DNA of 64,000 nt from Psychromonas sp. L1A2 (GTDB lineage: Bacteria > Pseudomonadota > Gammaproteobacteria > Enterobacterales > Psychromonadaceae): contig NZ_WUAG01000002.1 of assembly GCF_009828855.1 (NCBI RefSeq), positions 1,426,001 to 1,490,000 of the forward strand, written 5' to 3'. Positions 27,338 through 36,715 of the stretch are shown piece after piece. The notes beneath the pieces were generated by a model. The model worked only from the letters and a program-made list of their open reading frames with translations. It ran no database searches and had not been told where the DNA came from. The number at the start of each line of letters is the position of its first letter. The stretch's first letter is position 1. A program made the position numbers and the translations under genes.

Positions 27338-28138
27338 TTAACCTTTCCAATCCTGTAGTGACTCCAACGTAAAGCTTTGTTTACCAAGACGGAATATACT
27401 CTGATGAGGTAATATATCGACTAATTCTATTTCGCCAAGAGACTCACCAACACGTAAATCAACTCCATTAATACGTATCCAACGATCTTTAGCTTCAGTA
27501 GAATAGACATGTGAATCATAGCGCATCACAGGTACTCTATATTGAAAGCGAGCAGGCATTGATGCAATATCAGAGGTTAATAATTCTTCATTTTTATCGA
27601 CATACTCAGTAAAAGTCGCATTGCTCTCTTCTTCCACCGCTAATGCAAAACGTTGTTGTAAATCATCAGGCACATCATCAAGAGAGATATGATGAGTATT
27701 TTGCTTACTAGAAATGGTTCTTTTTGGAACAGAGCCATCAATAATTAATTGATCTGATTCAGCATTTTTGGCTACTGAGTTTTTCGCCGTATTAACATTA
27801 GCTTTTACCGCAGGTGTCCACTTCATTTCAGTCTTTTGCGATACAATCGGCAAAGGCTCAGTGTTAAAATCAATCTCACTCACTAAGCTATCGTAACGTG
27901 GGTTTTGTTTTTCAGGTATTGCATGTATTAGCTCTGCCACAGAAGGAATATATGGTATTGGTTTAACTGCTTCAACCGTCGGTTTAAATAACAAAAACAC
28001 CACTATAGTTAGTAATATAACAATCACTAACAACGCAGCTACCATCATTGACTTCCAAATAGTATCTGTTGATTTATCAACAACAACAGGTTGATTTTGT
28101 TCTTTATTTTTTTCTAATGCTTTTAATATGGTGGACAT
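27338..28138 (-). CDS. gspB: General secretion pathway protein B (GspB/ExeB-like)
   Basis: The 266-residue protein starts MSTILKALEKNKEQ, has one membrane helix (about 31-50), a low-complexity periplasmic linker and a C-terminal T2SSB-type domain (about 205-266, with VYSTEAKDRWIRINGVDLRV and QSIFRLGKQSFTLESL). With GspA, GspB inserts the type II secretion secretin GspD through peptidoglycan in Aeromonas and Vibrio. The gene follows gspA by 7 bases on the same strand. The rest of the gsp operon is not here. It ends near a bidirectional terminator. Confidence 0.88.
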   Translation of the reverse strand: MSTILKALEKNKEQNQPVVVDKSTDTIWKSMMVAALLVIVILLTIVVFLLFKPTVEAVKPIPYIPSVAELIHAIPEKQNPRYDSLVSEIDFNTEPLPIVSQKTEMKWTPAVKANVNTAKNSVAKNAESDQLIIDGSVPKRTISSKQNTHHISLDDVPDDLQQRFALAVEEESNATFTEYVDKNEELLTSDIASMPARFQYRVPVMRYDSHVYSTEAKDRWIRINGVDLRVGESLGEIELVDILPHQSIFRLGKQSFTLESLQDWKG

Positions 28139-28145
28139 AATGCCT

Positions 28146-29759
28146 CTACAATAATGAAGGTATTGTTGTATCTAACTGCTGCACTAAAGGCATTAATGTT
28201 TGTCGACCAACAATGCCATCCGCAACTAAATTATTATTATTTTGGAACTCAATCACTGTATTTTTCAATTTCCAATCAAAGCGACTTTTAGGGTTTTCAG
28301 ATACCCCATACACTCGATTTAATTGTTTAGATAACCATAATACTCTATCGCCTTTTTCACCAAATTTTAATGGTTTAGTAATATCAAAAGGAACTTGCCA
28401 TAATAGCGTTAATTCGCCAGTCCAATACTCGGTTAACCATGAACGATTTACTTCTATCTTTTGTTTACCAATCAATAGTTCATATTCTTTATTTACTTTA
28501 TAAAGTACCGCATAAACAGAATCCTCATCACTCACGAGTTCGATAACAGCAGGGTAATTGAGTTGCTCTAACTTTTGTAAGGACGTGTTCTCTGAATAAC
28601 ATTGTAATGAGGCTGTATCGCCTTCTGCACAGCTTGCCTGATCTAAACTAACCTCATAACCCCATATGGCATAAAGTGTTTTTAGGGCATTTGAAAACTC
28701 GCCATTACTTAAATCTAACTCGGGATAATTATCAAACCAAGATAAGTTATTAAAAGAAGTACTAACCGCTCTAGACTGTACAGGCACAGTATGAGATAAA
28801 TTAAACTCACTTATTGTTTCAATTGATTCTCTTGGTTGATTAAAATTATGAAATATTTTAGGAGCTTGTATAGCTGTAAACGCGGTTAAAATAACGAGTA
28901 GTAAAATTCGCCATCCTTGCTTAAACGATCTACCTTCATTTTTATCATTAAGACTTAAATCAATTTCTTTTACAGCTAAATCAATCATTTTAGCCGTCAC
29001 TTTAGGTGAATTTTGACTATATGCACAAAGCATACTGCGGTCACAAATTAAATTAATTAATCTTGGTACACCACGACTATACTTAAATATGCGTTTAAGT
29101 AATTTTGTTTCAAAAATAGGGGTAGTTGCACCTGCAACATTGAGTCTATGCTGAATATAAAATTCACTTTCTTGTAAAGTCAGTGGCAATAGATGGTAAC
29201 GAGCGGTAATACGTTGAGCTAATTGACGTAATTGGTTTTCTTTGAGTTTTTGTTGTAACTCTGTTTGTCCAATTAAAATAACTTGTAATGGTTTTTTGTT
29301 GTTTGATTCTATATTAGTTAATAGCCTTAATTGCTCAAGAACAGCGAAGCTAAGATGTTGAGCTTCATCGATCAAAACGATCGCATTACGTCCATTTTCA
29401 AAATTGCCAATCATCCAACTACTGATTGCGTCAAATAAGGTTTTTAAGCTTGCTCTATCAACATCATAATCAATTTTTAATTGGTCACAAATAGTCGCTA
29501 ACAATTCTACTTCTGTTTGAGCAGGATTTAGTATGTAGGCAATATCCGTATCATCAGAGATATCTTTTAAGAGTGCACGGCATACAGTGGTTTTACCTGT
29601 TCCCACTTCACCGGTTAATAAAACAAAACCACCGTTACCTATCAAGCCATACATTAAATGCGCTAATGCTTCTTTATGGCGATCACTTAAAAATAAGAAA
29701 TCAGGATCTGGAGAGATCGAAAATGGCTGTTCTTTCAAAGAAAAAAATTCTTGGTACAT
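28146..29759 (-). CDS. gspA: General secretion pathway ATPase GspA (ExeA-like) with peptidoglycan-binding domain
   Basis: The 537-residue protein has a cytoplasmic AAA-type ATPase with Walker A GEVGTGKT at 50-57 and Walker B VLIDEAQHL near 135, a membrane helix (about 283-300), a periplasmic region and a C-terminal PG_binding_1 repeat (about 465-530, with LKFGEKGDRVLWLSKQLN and VADGIVGRQTL). This is the ExeA/GspA layout; the protein helps assemble the type II secretion secretin. MYQEFFSLKEQPFSISPDP is the typical family start. It is divergent from cca and pairs with gspB. Confidence 0.92.
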   Translation of the reverse strand: MYQEFFSLKEQPFSISPDPDFLFLSDRHKEALAHLMYGLIGNGGFVLLTGEVGTGKTTVCRALLKDISDDTDIAYILNPAQTEVELLATICDQLKIDYDVDRASLKTLFDAISSWMIGNFENGRNAIVLIDEAQHLSFAVLEQLRLLTNIESNNKKPLQVILIGQTELQQKLKENQLRQLAQRITARYHLLPLTLQESEFYIQHRLNVAGATTPIFETKLLKRIFKYSRGVPRLINLICDRSMLCAYSQNSPKVTAKMIDLAVKEIDLSLNDKNEGRSFKQGWRILLLVILTAFTAIQAPKIFHNFNQPRESIETISEFNLSHTVPVQSRAVSTSFNNLSWFDNYPELDLSNGEFSNALKTLYAIWGYEVSLDQASCAEGDTASLQCYSENTSLQKLEQLNYPAVIELVSDEDSVYAVLYKVNKEYELLIGKQKIEVNRSWLTEYWTGELTLLWQVPFDITKPLKFGEKGDRVLWLSKQLNRVYGVSENPKSRFDWKLKNTVIEFQNNNNLVADGIVGRQTLMPLVQQLDTTIPSLL

Positions 29760-29942
29760 TATAAACCTTAGACAAAATGTTGAGCCGTATTAATAACAAT
29801 GGAAATAAATAACCGATAAATATTACTAACCATCATATTAGATCACATACTGATGACAATTATCATTAATGAAATAAACAAGCTTCTGCATATTTAGCTA
29901 GTTTCGGTATAATAACTAAATTATTCATTAAGGGGGGAAACA

Positions 29943-31178
29943 ATGCGTGTATTTTTAGTCGGCGGCGCAGTTAGAGATCAACTATTAGGCCTAGAAGTCA
30001 AAGACCATGATTTTGTTGTCATTAATAGCACCCCAGAAGCAATGTTAGAAAAAGGTTTTACCCAAGTTGGTAAAGACTTTCCTGTCTTTCTTCACCCCAA
30101 TACTGGTGAAGAGTATGCATTAGCCAGAACTGAACGTAAACAAGGTATCGGATATACTGGGTTTAGTTGTTACGCAGGGCAAGATGTCAGTTTAGAAGAT
30201 GATTTAGCAAGGCGTGACCTCACTATTAATGCTATTGCCCAATCTGAAGACAAGCAGTTATTCGATCCTTATTTCGGACAACAAGATTTAGAAAAGAAAA
30301 TATTGCGCCACATTAGTCCAGCATTCAGCGAAGACCCTCTAAGAGTATTAAGAGTTGCCCGTTTTGCGGCTCGATTCGCCAACCTTGGTTTTCATATCGC
30401 ACCAGAAACACTCACTCTAATGAAAGAGATTTCGGCCAGTGGAGAATTACAAAGTTTAACCCCAGAACGTGTTTGGGTTGAAACTGAAAAAGCTTTACAA
30501 ACAGATAGCCCGCAAGTTTATTTTCAAATACTGCGTGACTGTGGTGCATTAGCCGCTTTATTTCCTGAAATTGATAACTTATATGGCGTGCCTGCTCCGA
30601 AACGCTGGCATCCAGAAATTGATACTGGTATCCATACTTTAATGGTTGTAGAGCAAGCTTGTTTATTGTCAGACTCAGTTGCTTTTCGTTTCGCCTGCTT
30701 AGTGCATGATTTAGGAAAAGCTTTGACGCCAGAAAGTGAATGGCCGAGTCATAAAGGACATGGGTTTAAAGGTTTATCAGTGATTAAAAAATTCTGTAAG
30801 CGCCTTAAAGTGCCTAATGAGTACCGAGATCTCGCATTATTAGTGAGTGAGCACCACACTAATATTCACAGTGCTTTTGAGTTAAGAGCGAGCACGATGG
30901 TCGGTATCATGGATAAATGTGATGCATGGCGTAAACCACACCGCTTTCAACAAATGTTGCAATGCTGTGTAGCAGACTCTAAGGGACGAACTGGCTTTGA
31001 GTTGTTACCTTACCCAACGGCAGATTATATGTGGCAAGGATTTCAAGCTGCTTTAAAAGTAGATATACAAGCCATCATAGCGCAAGGTTTTCAAGGGGCT
31101 GACATCAGAAGTAAATTAAATGAACAACGTATTCAGTTAGTACAAATATTTAAAGACGTTCATAAACGCACGACTTAA
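29943..31178 (+). CDS. cca: CCA-adding enzyme (tRNA nucleotidyltransferase) with HD domain
   Basis: Cca builds or repairs the 3' CCA of tRNAs. The 411-residue class II enzyme has the nucleotide-binding loop [10 protein letters not shown] (7-16), the catalytic carboxylates in KDHDFVV, the [12 protein letters not shown] block and a C-terminal HD domain with [10 protein letters not shown] that can add phosphodiesterase or phosphatase activity, as in E. coli. The ribosome site is unusually strong (AGGGGGG, 29931-29937). A TATAAT at 29908-29913 may be the -10 element, though no good -35 is seen. It is divergent from gspA. Confidence 0.97.
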   Translation: MRVFLVGGAVRDQLLGLEVKDHDFVVINSTPEAMLEKGFTQVGKDFPVFLHPNTGEEYALARTERKQGIGYTGFSCYAGQDVSLEDDLARRDLTINAIAQSEDKQLFDPYFGQQDLEKKILRHISPAFSEDPLRVLRVARFAARFANLGFHIAPETLTLMKEISASGELQSLTPERVWVETEKALQTDSPQVYFQILRDCGALAALFPEIDNLYGVPAPKRWHPEIDTGIHTLMVVEQACLLSDSVAFRFACLVHDLGKALTPESEWPSHKGHGFKGLSVIKKFCKRLKVPNEYRDLALLVSEHHTNIHSAFELRASTMVGIMDKCDAWRKPHRFQQMLQCCVADSKGRTGFELLPYPTADYMWQGFQAALKVDIQAIIAQGFQGADIRSKLNEQRIQLVQIFKDVHKRTT

Positions 31179-31293
31179 TTATAATTAATAAGCGTATTAG
31201 ATAACGACTCATACTTGTTTCTATTATGAATATGAAGTTATTTATTTTTACTGTACTTATATTACTTAGCAGTGTCTGATAATAGAAATATAC

Positions 31294-31316
31294 AAGGTGG
31301 CTATTGAAGCCACTTT
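31294..31316 (+). terminator. Possible terminator after cca
   Basis: AAGGTGGCT (31294-31302) pairs with AGCCACTTT (31308-31316), 5-base loop, one G-T pair. The following TTGTCTATTT is only moderately T-rich, so function is uncertain. Confidence 0.5.
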
Positions 31317-31358
31317 GTCTATTTCAAATCCACTTAATTCCCGTTTTAACAAGCCAAC

Positions 31359-32159
31359 TTAACTTGCTAAAACATAAAACAAAGCCGCCCCCAATAACAA
31401 TCGATAAATAACAAACGGTAGCATACCGACTTTATTTAATAAGATTAAAAATACATGAATACATAAAATTGCACTGATAAATGAAACACCTGCACCTAAA
31501 AATAAAGATGGCCAATCAACATATTCATCTGATAAAACAAACTTTAATAAGTCATATCCCGATGCCATCGCAATAATTGGAATTGACATTAAAAAAGAAA
31601 AACGAGCAGCAGCATTACGCGTTAAACCAAGCATTAAGCCGGCAGTGATAGTGATTCCAGAGCGAGAGGTTCCAGGTATTAAAGCGAGTGCCTGTGCAAA
31701 ACCTAAAATAATGGCACCTTTTAATCCTGTCTGATATTCAGTTTTTACTTGTGTTGCTTTTGCATCTGCCCACCAAAGTAACAAGCCAAACACAACAGTG
31801 GTTATTGCAATGACATAACCACTACGTAAATACACTTCAATATAATCTTTACCTAAAAAACCAATCGCTGCAGCAGGTATCGTTGACCATATAATCCACC
31901 ATGCTAATTTACTATCTTGGCTGTGTTTTTTATTTTTTACTGAATCAACCCAGGCAACCGACATGTTACTGACTTCACGATAAAAATAGATCAGCACAGC
32001 CGATAAGGTGCCAATATTCAACATTAAATCAAAGGCTAACCCCTGATCTTGCCAGCCTAATAATACTGACGGCAAAATTAAATGTGCTGAACTGGAAATG
32101 GGCAAAAACTCAGTTAACCCTTGAATCAAGGCTAATACTACAACTTCTAAAATACTCAT
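31359..32159 (-). CDS. uppP: Undecaprenyl-diphosphatase UppP (BacA)
   Basis: UppP dephosphorylates undecaprenyl pyrophosphate to regenerate the lipid carrier for peptidoglycan and O-antigen. The 266-residue polytopic protein has the two active-site motifs: [18 protein letters not shown] near residues 11-28 and [10 protein letters not shown] near 162-171. Length is normal. It is the third gene of a leftward folB-folK-uppP run (33 bases after folK), a layout also seen in vibrios. No clear terminator is seen before the convergent cca end other than the hairpin at 31294-31316. Confidence 0.96.
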   Translation of the reverse strand: MSILEVVVLALIQGLTEFLPISSSAHLILPSVLLGWQDQGLAFDLMLNIGTLSAVLIYFYREVSNMSVAWVDSVKNKKHSQDSKLAWWIIWSTIPAAAIGFLGKDYIEVYLRSGYVIAITTVVFGLLLWWADAKATQVKTEYQTGLKGAIILGFAQALALIPGTSRSGITITAGLMLGLTRNAAARFSFLMSIPIIAMASGYDLLKFVLSDEYVDWPSLFLGAGVSFISAILCIHVFLILLNKVGMLPFVIYRLLLGAALFYVLAS

Positions 32160-32192
32160 TTTTATCTCATCTGCTTATGTGTCATTGCTTTA

Positions 32193-32681
32193 TTAATTAA
32201 AAATAGGCAATGCTACTTTCCATAGTTTTTGTTTGCCCGCTGGGTATTTCGACCATAAATTCTGGTAACTGACACCTAAAATGGGATGTATTAATGTTGG
32301 CGCTAATTCAGCTAAGGGTTGAAGTACAAAAGCATTTTTGATGATTTCTGCACGCGGAAGATCTAACGTATACTCTATCTCTTGATCGTATAATAATAAA
32401 TCTAAATCCAACGTTCTTGGGGCAAATTTAATGGCTTTTTCAGGCCTTCCTAGCTGCACTTCTATCTTCTTTAATTTTTGTATAACCAGTGAGATTGATA
32501 ACTCGCTATTTAGTTCCACTACTAAATTATAAAAAAGTCCTCCTTTAAACCCCACAGACTCACTTTCAAAAATACTGGATAACTTGAGCTCTCCGAAGGT
32601 ATCTTTTAATAACAGTATCCCTTCTCGAATATTGTCCTGTCGATTGATACTAGAGCCGACACCAACAAAAATATGAGCCAC
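32193..32681 (-). CDS. folK: 2-amino-4-hydroxy-6-hydroxymethyldihydropteridine diphosphokinase FolK
   Basis: FolK transfers pyrophosphate from ATP to hydroxymethyl-dihydropterin in folate synthesis. The 162-residue protein has GVGSSINRQDNI at the start, the substrate block YNLVVELNSEL, and the signature FAPRTLDLDLLLYD, with PRAEIIKNAFVLQPLAELAP following. The start is GTG, whose G overlaps the folB stop (TAGTG), implying coupled translation. folB, the previous pathway step, is directly upstream. Two folK types occur in some genomes; only one is here. Confidence 0.95.
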   Translation of the reverse strand: MAHIFVGVGSSINRQDNIREGILLLKDTFGELKLSSIFESESVGFKGGLFYNLVVELNSELSISLVIQKLKKIEVQLGRPEKAIKFAPRTLDLDLLLYDQEIEYTLDLPRAEIIKNAFVLQPLAELAPTLIHPILGVSYQNLWSKYPAGKQKLWKVALPIFN

Positions 32682-33034
32682 TATTTTATTCCACGTTCAA
32701 TTTGTACACCTAGGCTTTGCGCTTTAGCTAATGCACCAGGTTTATGCAGTGTTAGTTTTATCCATGTCACCGAAAATTCCTGCATGATCAATGCAGCAAC
32801 ACGTTCCGCCATGGTTTCAATTAGTTCAAATTGATTCTGCTGTGCAAACTGGTTTACGCGTTCAGAAACACTGAAATAATTCAAAGCAAGGTTAATATCA
32901 TCACTATCGGCAGCTGGTTTATTATCAAATGCCATTTCTAGGTCAAAATACAATTTTTGTTGTATTCCTTTTTCCCAACCATAAACACCAATTGTACTAA
33001 TTACTTCTAACTGTTTAATAAAAACAATATCCAT
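32681..33034 (-). CDS. folB: Dihydroneopterin aldolase FolB
   Basis: FolB cleaves dihydroneopterin to the hydroxymethyl pterin used by FolK. The 117-residue protein shows the family blocks VISTIGVYGWEKGIQQKLYF, DINLALNYFSVSERVN, and FELIETMAERVAALIM, with ITLHKPGAL-like IKLTLHKPGALAKAQSLGV near the C-terminus. It heads a folB-folK-uppP unit, divergent from plsY. The one-base stop/start overlap with folK indicates coupling. Confidence 0.94.
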   Translation of the reverse strand: MDIVFIKQLEVISTIGVYGWEKGIQQKLYFDLEMAFDNKPAADSDDINLALNYFSVSERVNQFAQQNQFELIETMAERVAALIMQEFSVTWIKLTLHKPGALAKAQSLGVQIERGIK

Positions 33035-33204
33035 TTTTAAATCCCATAGCGATGTCCATTTTGATACAACGGCGCTTTTTTTTGTGTCTATTAGCGAGTA
33101 AACTCGAGTGTTAAACTGAATATTATAATAAGTTAATAAAATATTTATCTATATATCTATTATAATTGCACCGCATTTTACCTTAATAGGATGAAATAAG
33201 TACC

Positions 33205-33801
33205 ATGATTATACTGGCAACATTTATTTTTAGTATATCGGCTTACTTTTTAGGAGCCTTAAATGGCGCCATTTTATTATGTAAATTTAAAGGCTGGCCA
33301 GACCCAAGATTACATGGCTCAAAAAACCCAGGTGCTACCAATATATTACGAATGCATCACGCTCAAGCAGCCAGTTTAGTACTTCTCTTTGACTTATTAA
33401 AAGGGACTTTACCTGTTTATTTAGCTTATTTTGCAGGTATTCCACCGATTGCTATTGGTATTATTGGTATCGCAACTTGCTTAGGCCATATCTTCCCTCC
33501 TTATTTTGACTTCAAAGGCGGAAAAGCGGTCGCAACAGGATTAGGGACGTTGTTACCTTTAGGAATGGATATGACAGGGTTAGTTGTTATTACCTGGTTA
33601 TTAACCGTTGCGATCAGTGGTTATGCTTCATTGGCTGCAATTATTACTGCTATTGCCGCACCGGTTTTTGTACACTACATAAAGCCTGAGTTCACTTTGC
33701 CTGTTTTGATGCTCTCATGTTTAATCATTCTGAGGCATATTAGTAATATTCGTCGTTTATTAACCGGTAAAGAAAAGAAAATAGTGAACTGGAAACAATA
33801 A
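33205..33801 (+). CDS. plsY: Acyl-phosphate:glycerol-3-phosphate acyltransferase PlsY
   Basis: PlsY acylates glycerol 3-phosphate using acyl-phosphate. The 198-residue membrane protein has the loops GSKNPGATNILR (near residues 39-50), FDFKGGKAVATGLG (near 104-117) and RHISNIRRLLTGKE (near 177-190), the conserved substrate and acyl-phosphate sites. It is divergent from folB. The cell also has PlsB (5569-7908), as many gammaproteobacteria do. A TATAAT at 33161-33166 could be a -10 element without a clear -35. Confidence 0.95.
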   Translation: MIILATFIFSISAYFLGALNGAILLCKFKGWPDPRLHGSKNPGATNILRMHHAQAASLVLLFDLLKGTLPVYLAYFAGIPPIAIGIIGIATCLGHIFPPYFDFKGGKAVATGLGTLLPLGMDMTGLVVITWLLTVAISGYASLAAIITAIAAPVFVHYIKPEFTLPVLMLSCLIILRHISNIRRLLTGKEKKIVNWKQ

Positions 33802-33811
33802 TATCCATAAA

Positions 33812-33836
33812 GAGATTGGTAGTTAAAGGCAATCTC
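33812..33836 (+). terminator. Weak hairpin after plsY
   Basis: GAGATTG (33812-33818) pairs with CAATCTC (33830-33836) across an 11-base loop, 10 bases after the plsY stop. There is no T run, so any termination would be weak. Confidence 0.35.
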
Positions 33837-33925
33837 GTTATAATTGAAAAAATCACAACAAATACACAATAATTACCAGGATTGGTAAAAATATTGGCTT
33901 TTTATTAACACTTACAGGAGTTCAT

Positions 33926-34351
33926 GTGACCCTTATTAAACGTCTCAGCCTATTTATCACTCTTTCAATGAGCTTGTTCAGCGTATCGAGCTTTGCACAA
34001 GATTTCTCTGATGAAGCGATTGCAAGTCGTATCGCTCCTATCAGTGATGTATATATAAATGGTGAAATAGTCACTGCTAATACCACTAGTGCATCAGATG
34101 AGCCTGCAGAACCGCGTTCTGGTGAGCAAGTTTACGGTACATTTTGTATCGCTTGTCATGGTACAGGTGCCGCTGGTGCTCCAATCAAAGGAGATGCTGC
34201 AGCGTGGGGGCCTCGTATAGCACAAGGTGAAGAAACGTTAATTAAACATGCTCTTTCAGGCTTTAATGCAATGCCTGCAAAAGGAACTTGTAGCAACTGT
34301 AGCGACGACGAAATTATTGCAACAGTTAAGTTTTTGATCCAAGGTTTATAA
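33926..34351 (+). CDS. Cytochrome c5-type monohaem protein
   Basis: The 141-residue precursor has a signal peptide (LFITLSMSLFSVSSFA, cut near residue 24) and one c-type haem site CIACH in YGTFCIACHGTGAAG. The axial Met is probably in FNAMPAKG, directly followed by the CSNC pair and SDDEI that are typical of cytochrome c5. It is a periplasmic electron carrier, probably for oxidases or peroxidases. The start is GTG with CAGGAG 6 bases upstream. The overlapping ATG two bases earlier (33924) meets a TGA at once, so it cannot be the start. It stands alone and ends before a terminator. Confidence 0.93.
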   Translation: MTLIKRLSLFITLSMSLFSVSSFAQDFSDEAIASRIAPISDVYINGEIVTANTTSASDEPAEPRSGEQVYGTFCIACHGTGAAGAPIKGDAAAWGPRIAQGEETLIKHALSGFNAMPAKGTCSNCSDDEIIATVKFLIQGL

Positions 34352-34397
34352 TAAGCGTTAAAATCTTTATTATTAAGCTTGTGTATGAGTAAAAATT

Positions 34398-34427
34398 AAA
34401 AAAGACAAATTTAGATTTGTCTTTTTT
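34398..34427 (+). terminator. Rho-independent terminator after the cytochrome c5 gene
   Basis: AAAAAAGACAAAT (34398-34410) pairs with ATTTGTCTTTTTT (34415-34427), TTAG loop, 13-bp stem followed by T. It lies before the gloA ribosome site and explains why an in-frame ATG at 34417 is not the gloA start. Confidence 0.88.
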
Positions 34428-34458
34428 TGTATCTATTTTCGATAAGAGGACAAGTATT

Positions 34459-34869
34459 ATGCGTTTATTACACACAATGTTACGTGTGACTGATTTACAA
34501 AAGTCATTAGATTTTTACCAAAATGTACTGGATATGAAATTATTACGCCAGTCAGAAAATGCTGAGTATAAGTATACACTTGCTTTTTTAGGTTACGGTG
34601 ATGAGCTTGACACAACAGTTATCGAATTAACTTATAACTGGGGTACAGACGCTTACGAATTAGGTAATGCTTATGGTCATATTGCCATTGAAACTGATGA
34701 TATTTACCAAACTTGCGAAAAAATAAAAAGTTTGGGTGGCGTTATCACGCGTGAACCAGGACCAGTAAAAGGCGGTACCACTGTGATTGCATTTGTAAAA
34801 GATCCGGATGGTTACATGATTGAATTAATTAATAAAAAAGATGCAGGTAAAGGTTTAGGCGAAAGCTAA
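34459..34869 (+). CDS. gloA: Lactoylglutathione lyase (glyoxalase I) GloA
   Basis: GloA converts the methylglyoxal-glutathione hemithioacetal to S-lactoylglutathione. The 136-residue protein closely follows E. coli Glo[11 protein letters not shown] with metal ligand His5, Glu56 in VIELTYNWG, His74 in YGHIAIE and Glu122 in GYMIELI. The set suggests a Ni/Co-type enzyme. AGAGGA at 34445-34450 supports the ATG at 34459; an upstream in-frame ATG falls inside the preceding terminator. Methylglyoxal synthase (mgsA) is in the same window at 52837. Confidence 0.96.
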   Translation: MRLLHTMLRVTDLQKSLDFYQNVLDMKLLRQSENAEYKYTLAFLGYGDELDTTVIELTYNWGTDAYELGNAYGHIAIETDDIYQTCEKIKSLGGVITREPGPVKGGTTVIAFVKDPDGYMIELINKKDAGKGLGES

Positions 34870-34935
34870 TTATTAGACTCATTACTTAGCGTGATGAGTC
34901 AGTATCGAATAGAAAATGGCATATTAAGATTAAAT

Positions 34936-34966
34936 AAAAAAGGCTGATTCGATATCAGCCTTTTTT
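34936..34966. terminator. Bidirectional terminator between gloA and trpS
   Basis: AAAAAAGGCTGAT (34936-34948) pairs with ATCAGCCTTTTTT (34954-34966), 5-base loop. The A and T runs on both sides suit convergent gloA and trpS. Confidence 0.9.
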
Positions 34967-35008
34967 GTGTCCATTTATTACGCTTTAGCATTGATTTAAT
35001 AAATGTAT

Positions 35009-36010
35009 TTATTTAGGTAAAAAGCCAACGCGATCATACACTTTAGCCAGTGTTTCAGCCGCTCGTTCACGTGCTTTCTCTGCGCCAACTCTTGCAATCG
35101 ACTGCAATGCATCTTCATCAGCACGCAATGCTTTGAAACGCTCTTGAATTGGCGCTAATAAAGTTACAACTGCTTCTGCCGTGTCTGATTTTAAATGCCC
35201 ATACATTTTATCTTCGTATTCAGGGATCAAGCTTTCAATTGATTTACCTGTTGAACATGAAAGTAAGGTTAATAAGTTAGAAACACCTGGTTTTTCAGCA
35301 GTATCAAAATAGATACGCGCTTGCTCGTCAGTATCTGTCATCGCACTTTTAATTTTCTTGGCTATTTTCTTTGGGTCTTCCAATAATGCAATAAAGTTCT
35401 TTTCATTATCGTCAGATTTAGACATCTTTTTAGTGGGTTCTTGCAAGCTCATAATACGAGCACCATGCTCTGGAATAGCAGGCTCAGGAACGACAAAAGT
35501 ATTGCCATAAGCGTTATTAAAACGAGTGGCGATATCACGTGCTAATTCAAGATGCTGTTTTTGGTCACTTCCAACAGGCACACTACTAGGGCCATATAAC
35601 AAAATATCTGCAGCCATCAATACAGGGTAGCTATACAAACCCGCGTTAATGTTAGTCACATTTTTTTGCGATTTATCTTTAAACTGCGTCATACGGTTTA
35701 ACTCACCCATTTGCGTATGACAGTTTAAAATCCAAGATAATTCTGCATGCTCTGGTACTTGAGATTGAATAAACATAGTACTTTTTTGTGGATCAATGCC
35801 AACAGCTTGATACATTGCTAAACCATCATAAATCGCGCTACGCAACGCTTTTGGGTCTTGACGAACTGTAATTGCATGTAAATCGACAAGACAGAATAAA
35901 CAGTCATGTGTCTCTTGCATTACAACCCATTGACGCAATGCGCCCATGTAGTTACCGATAGTTAAGCCGCCTGATGGCTGACATCCGCTTAATACAACTG
36001 GTTTAGTCAT
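35009..36010 (-). CDS. trpS: Tryptophanyl-tRNA synthetase TrpS
   Basis: The 333-residue class I synthetase charges tRNA-Trp. It has the HIGH-equivalent [15 protein letters not shown] near residues 12-26, the tryptophan pocket around [27 protein letters not shown], and the KMSKS loop (KKMSKSDDN) near 193-201. Length and motifs are normal. It is the last gene of the leftward aroK-aroB-damX-dam-rpe-gph-trpS series, 21 bases after gph, the same order as in E. coli. Confidence 0.97.
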   Translation of the reverse strand: MTKPVVLSGCQPSGGLTIGNYMGALRQWVVMQETHDCLFCLVDLHAITVRQDPKALRSAIYDGLAMYQAVGIDPQKSTMFIQSQVPEHAELSWILNCHTQMGELNRMTQFKDKSQKNVTNINAGLYSYPVLMAADILLYGPSSVPVGSDQKQHLELARDIATRFNNAYGNTFVVPEPAIPEHGARIMSLQEPTKKMSKSDDNEKNFIALLEDPKKIAKKIKSAMTDTDEQARIYFDTAEKPGVSNLLTLLSCSTGKSIESLIPEYEDKMYGHLKSDTAEAVVTLLAPIQERFKALRADEDALQSIARVGAEKARERAAETLAKVYDRVGFLPK

Positions 36011-36031
36011 TGTTTATTTCCTTCATTGCTT

Positions 36032-36703
36032 TTAAAGCAATGTTAATAATTCATCAAAATGATTAATAAGATAATCTGGTTTCATATCCGCAATTGGCTC
36101 GCCGAAGTTATATCCGTAAGTTAATGCAATAGTTTTTACTGATGCATTTTGGCCAGCTAATATGTCGTTGCGAGAGTCCCCTACCATTACGGTTTCAGAC
36201 TTGTTGACGTTAAAATGTTCACAGGCATGGTTAACTTGCATTGGATCAGGCTTGTTTTTAGCTAATGTATCTCCACCAATTAACAAATCAAAACAACGAT
36301 TTATTCCAAAATAGCGTAATAGTTCAGGTAAAAATTTCTCTGCTTTATTGGTAATTAAAGCAATTTTATAACCTTTGTCTTGTAGCGAAAATAAAGTACT
36401 TTTTACAGCAGGGTATAAACCAGATTCAGTATTTAAAAATTGTCGATAATAACCTTCAAAGATCGCAACGGCTTCAATTAATTCAACATCAGATATAGTT
36501 TTATCTTGAACATGCAATAAACAACGTTCCACCATTTTGGTGATGCCGTCGCCTACCCATGTTTTAACAATTAGGCCATTTACATTTGGTAATGATAAAT
36601 CCTCTAACATTGAGTTCAATGCTAAACGTAAATCCGGTACGCTATTAACTAACGTACCATCAAGATCAAAACAAATTAATTTAATATCAGTAATTTGGGG
36701 CAT
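36032..36703 (-). CDS. gph: Phosphoglycolate phosphatase Gph
   Basis: A 223-residue HAD-family phosphatase that removes phosphate from 2-phosphoglycolate, a product of oxidised DNA-end repair. Motif I is FDLDGTLVNS near residues 12-21, motif II the ITNK segment (ALITNKAEKF), motif III the Lys in KNKPDPM, and motif IV GDSRNDILAG. A cap domain lies between motifs I and II. It follows rpe by 12 bases and precedes trpS by 21. Confidence 0.94.
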   Translation of the reverse strand: MPQITDIKLICFDLDGTLVNSVPDLRLALNSMLEDLSLPNVNGLIVKTWVGDGITKMVERCLLHVQDKTISDVELIEAVAIFEGYYRQFLNTESGLYPAVKSTLFSLQDKGYKIALITNKAEKFLPELLRYFGINRCFDLLIGGDTLAKNKPDPMQVNHACEHFNVNKSETVMVGDSRNDILAGQNASVKTIALTYGYNFGEPIADMKPDYLINHFDELLTLL

Positions 36704-36715
36704 ATTAACTCATCT

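Noticed and set aside
34417-34458. Upstream in-frame ATG for gloA
   Set aside because: It lies in the terminator of the cytochrome gene and adds 14 residues not found in GloA proteins; AGAGGA precedes the ATG at 34459.
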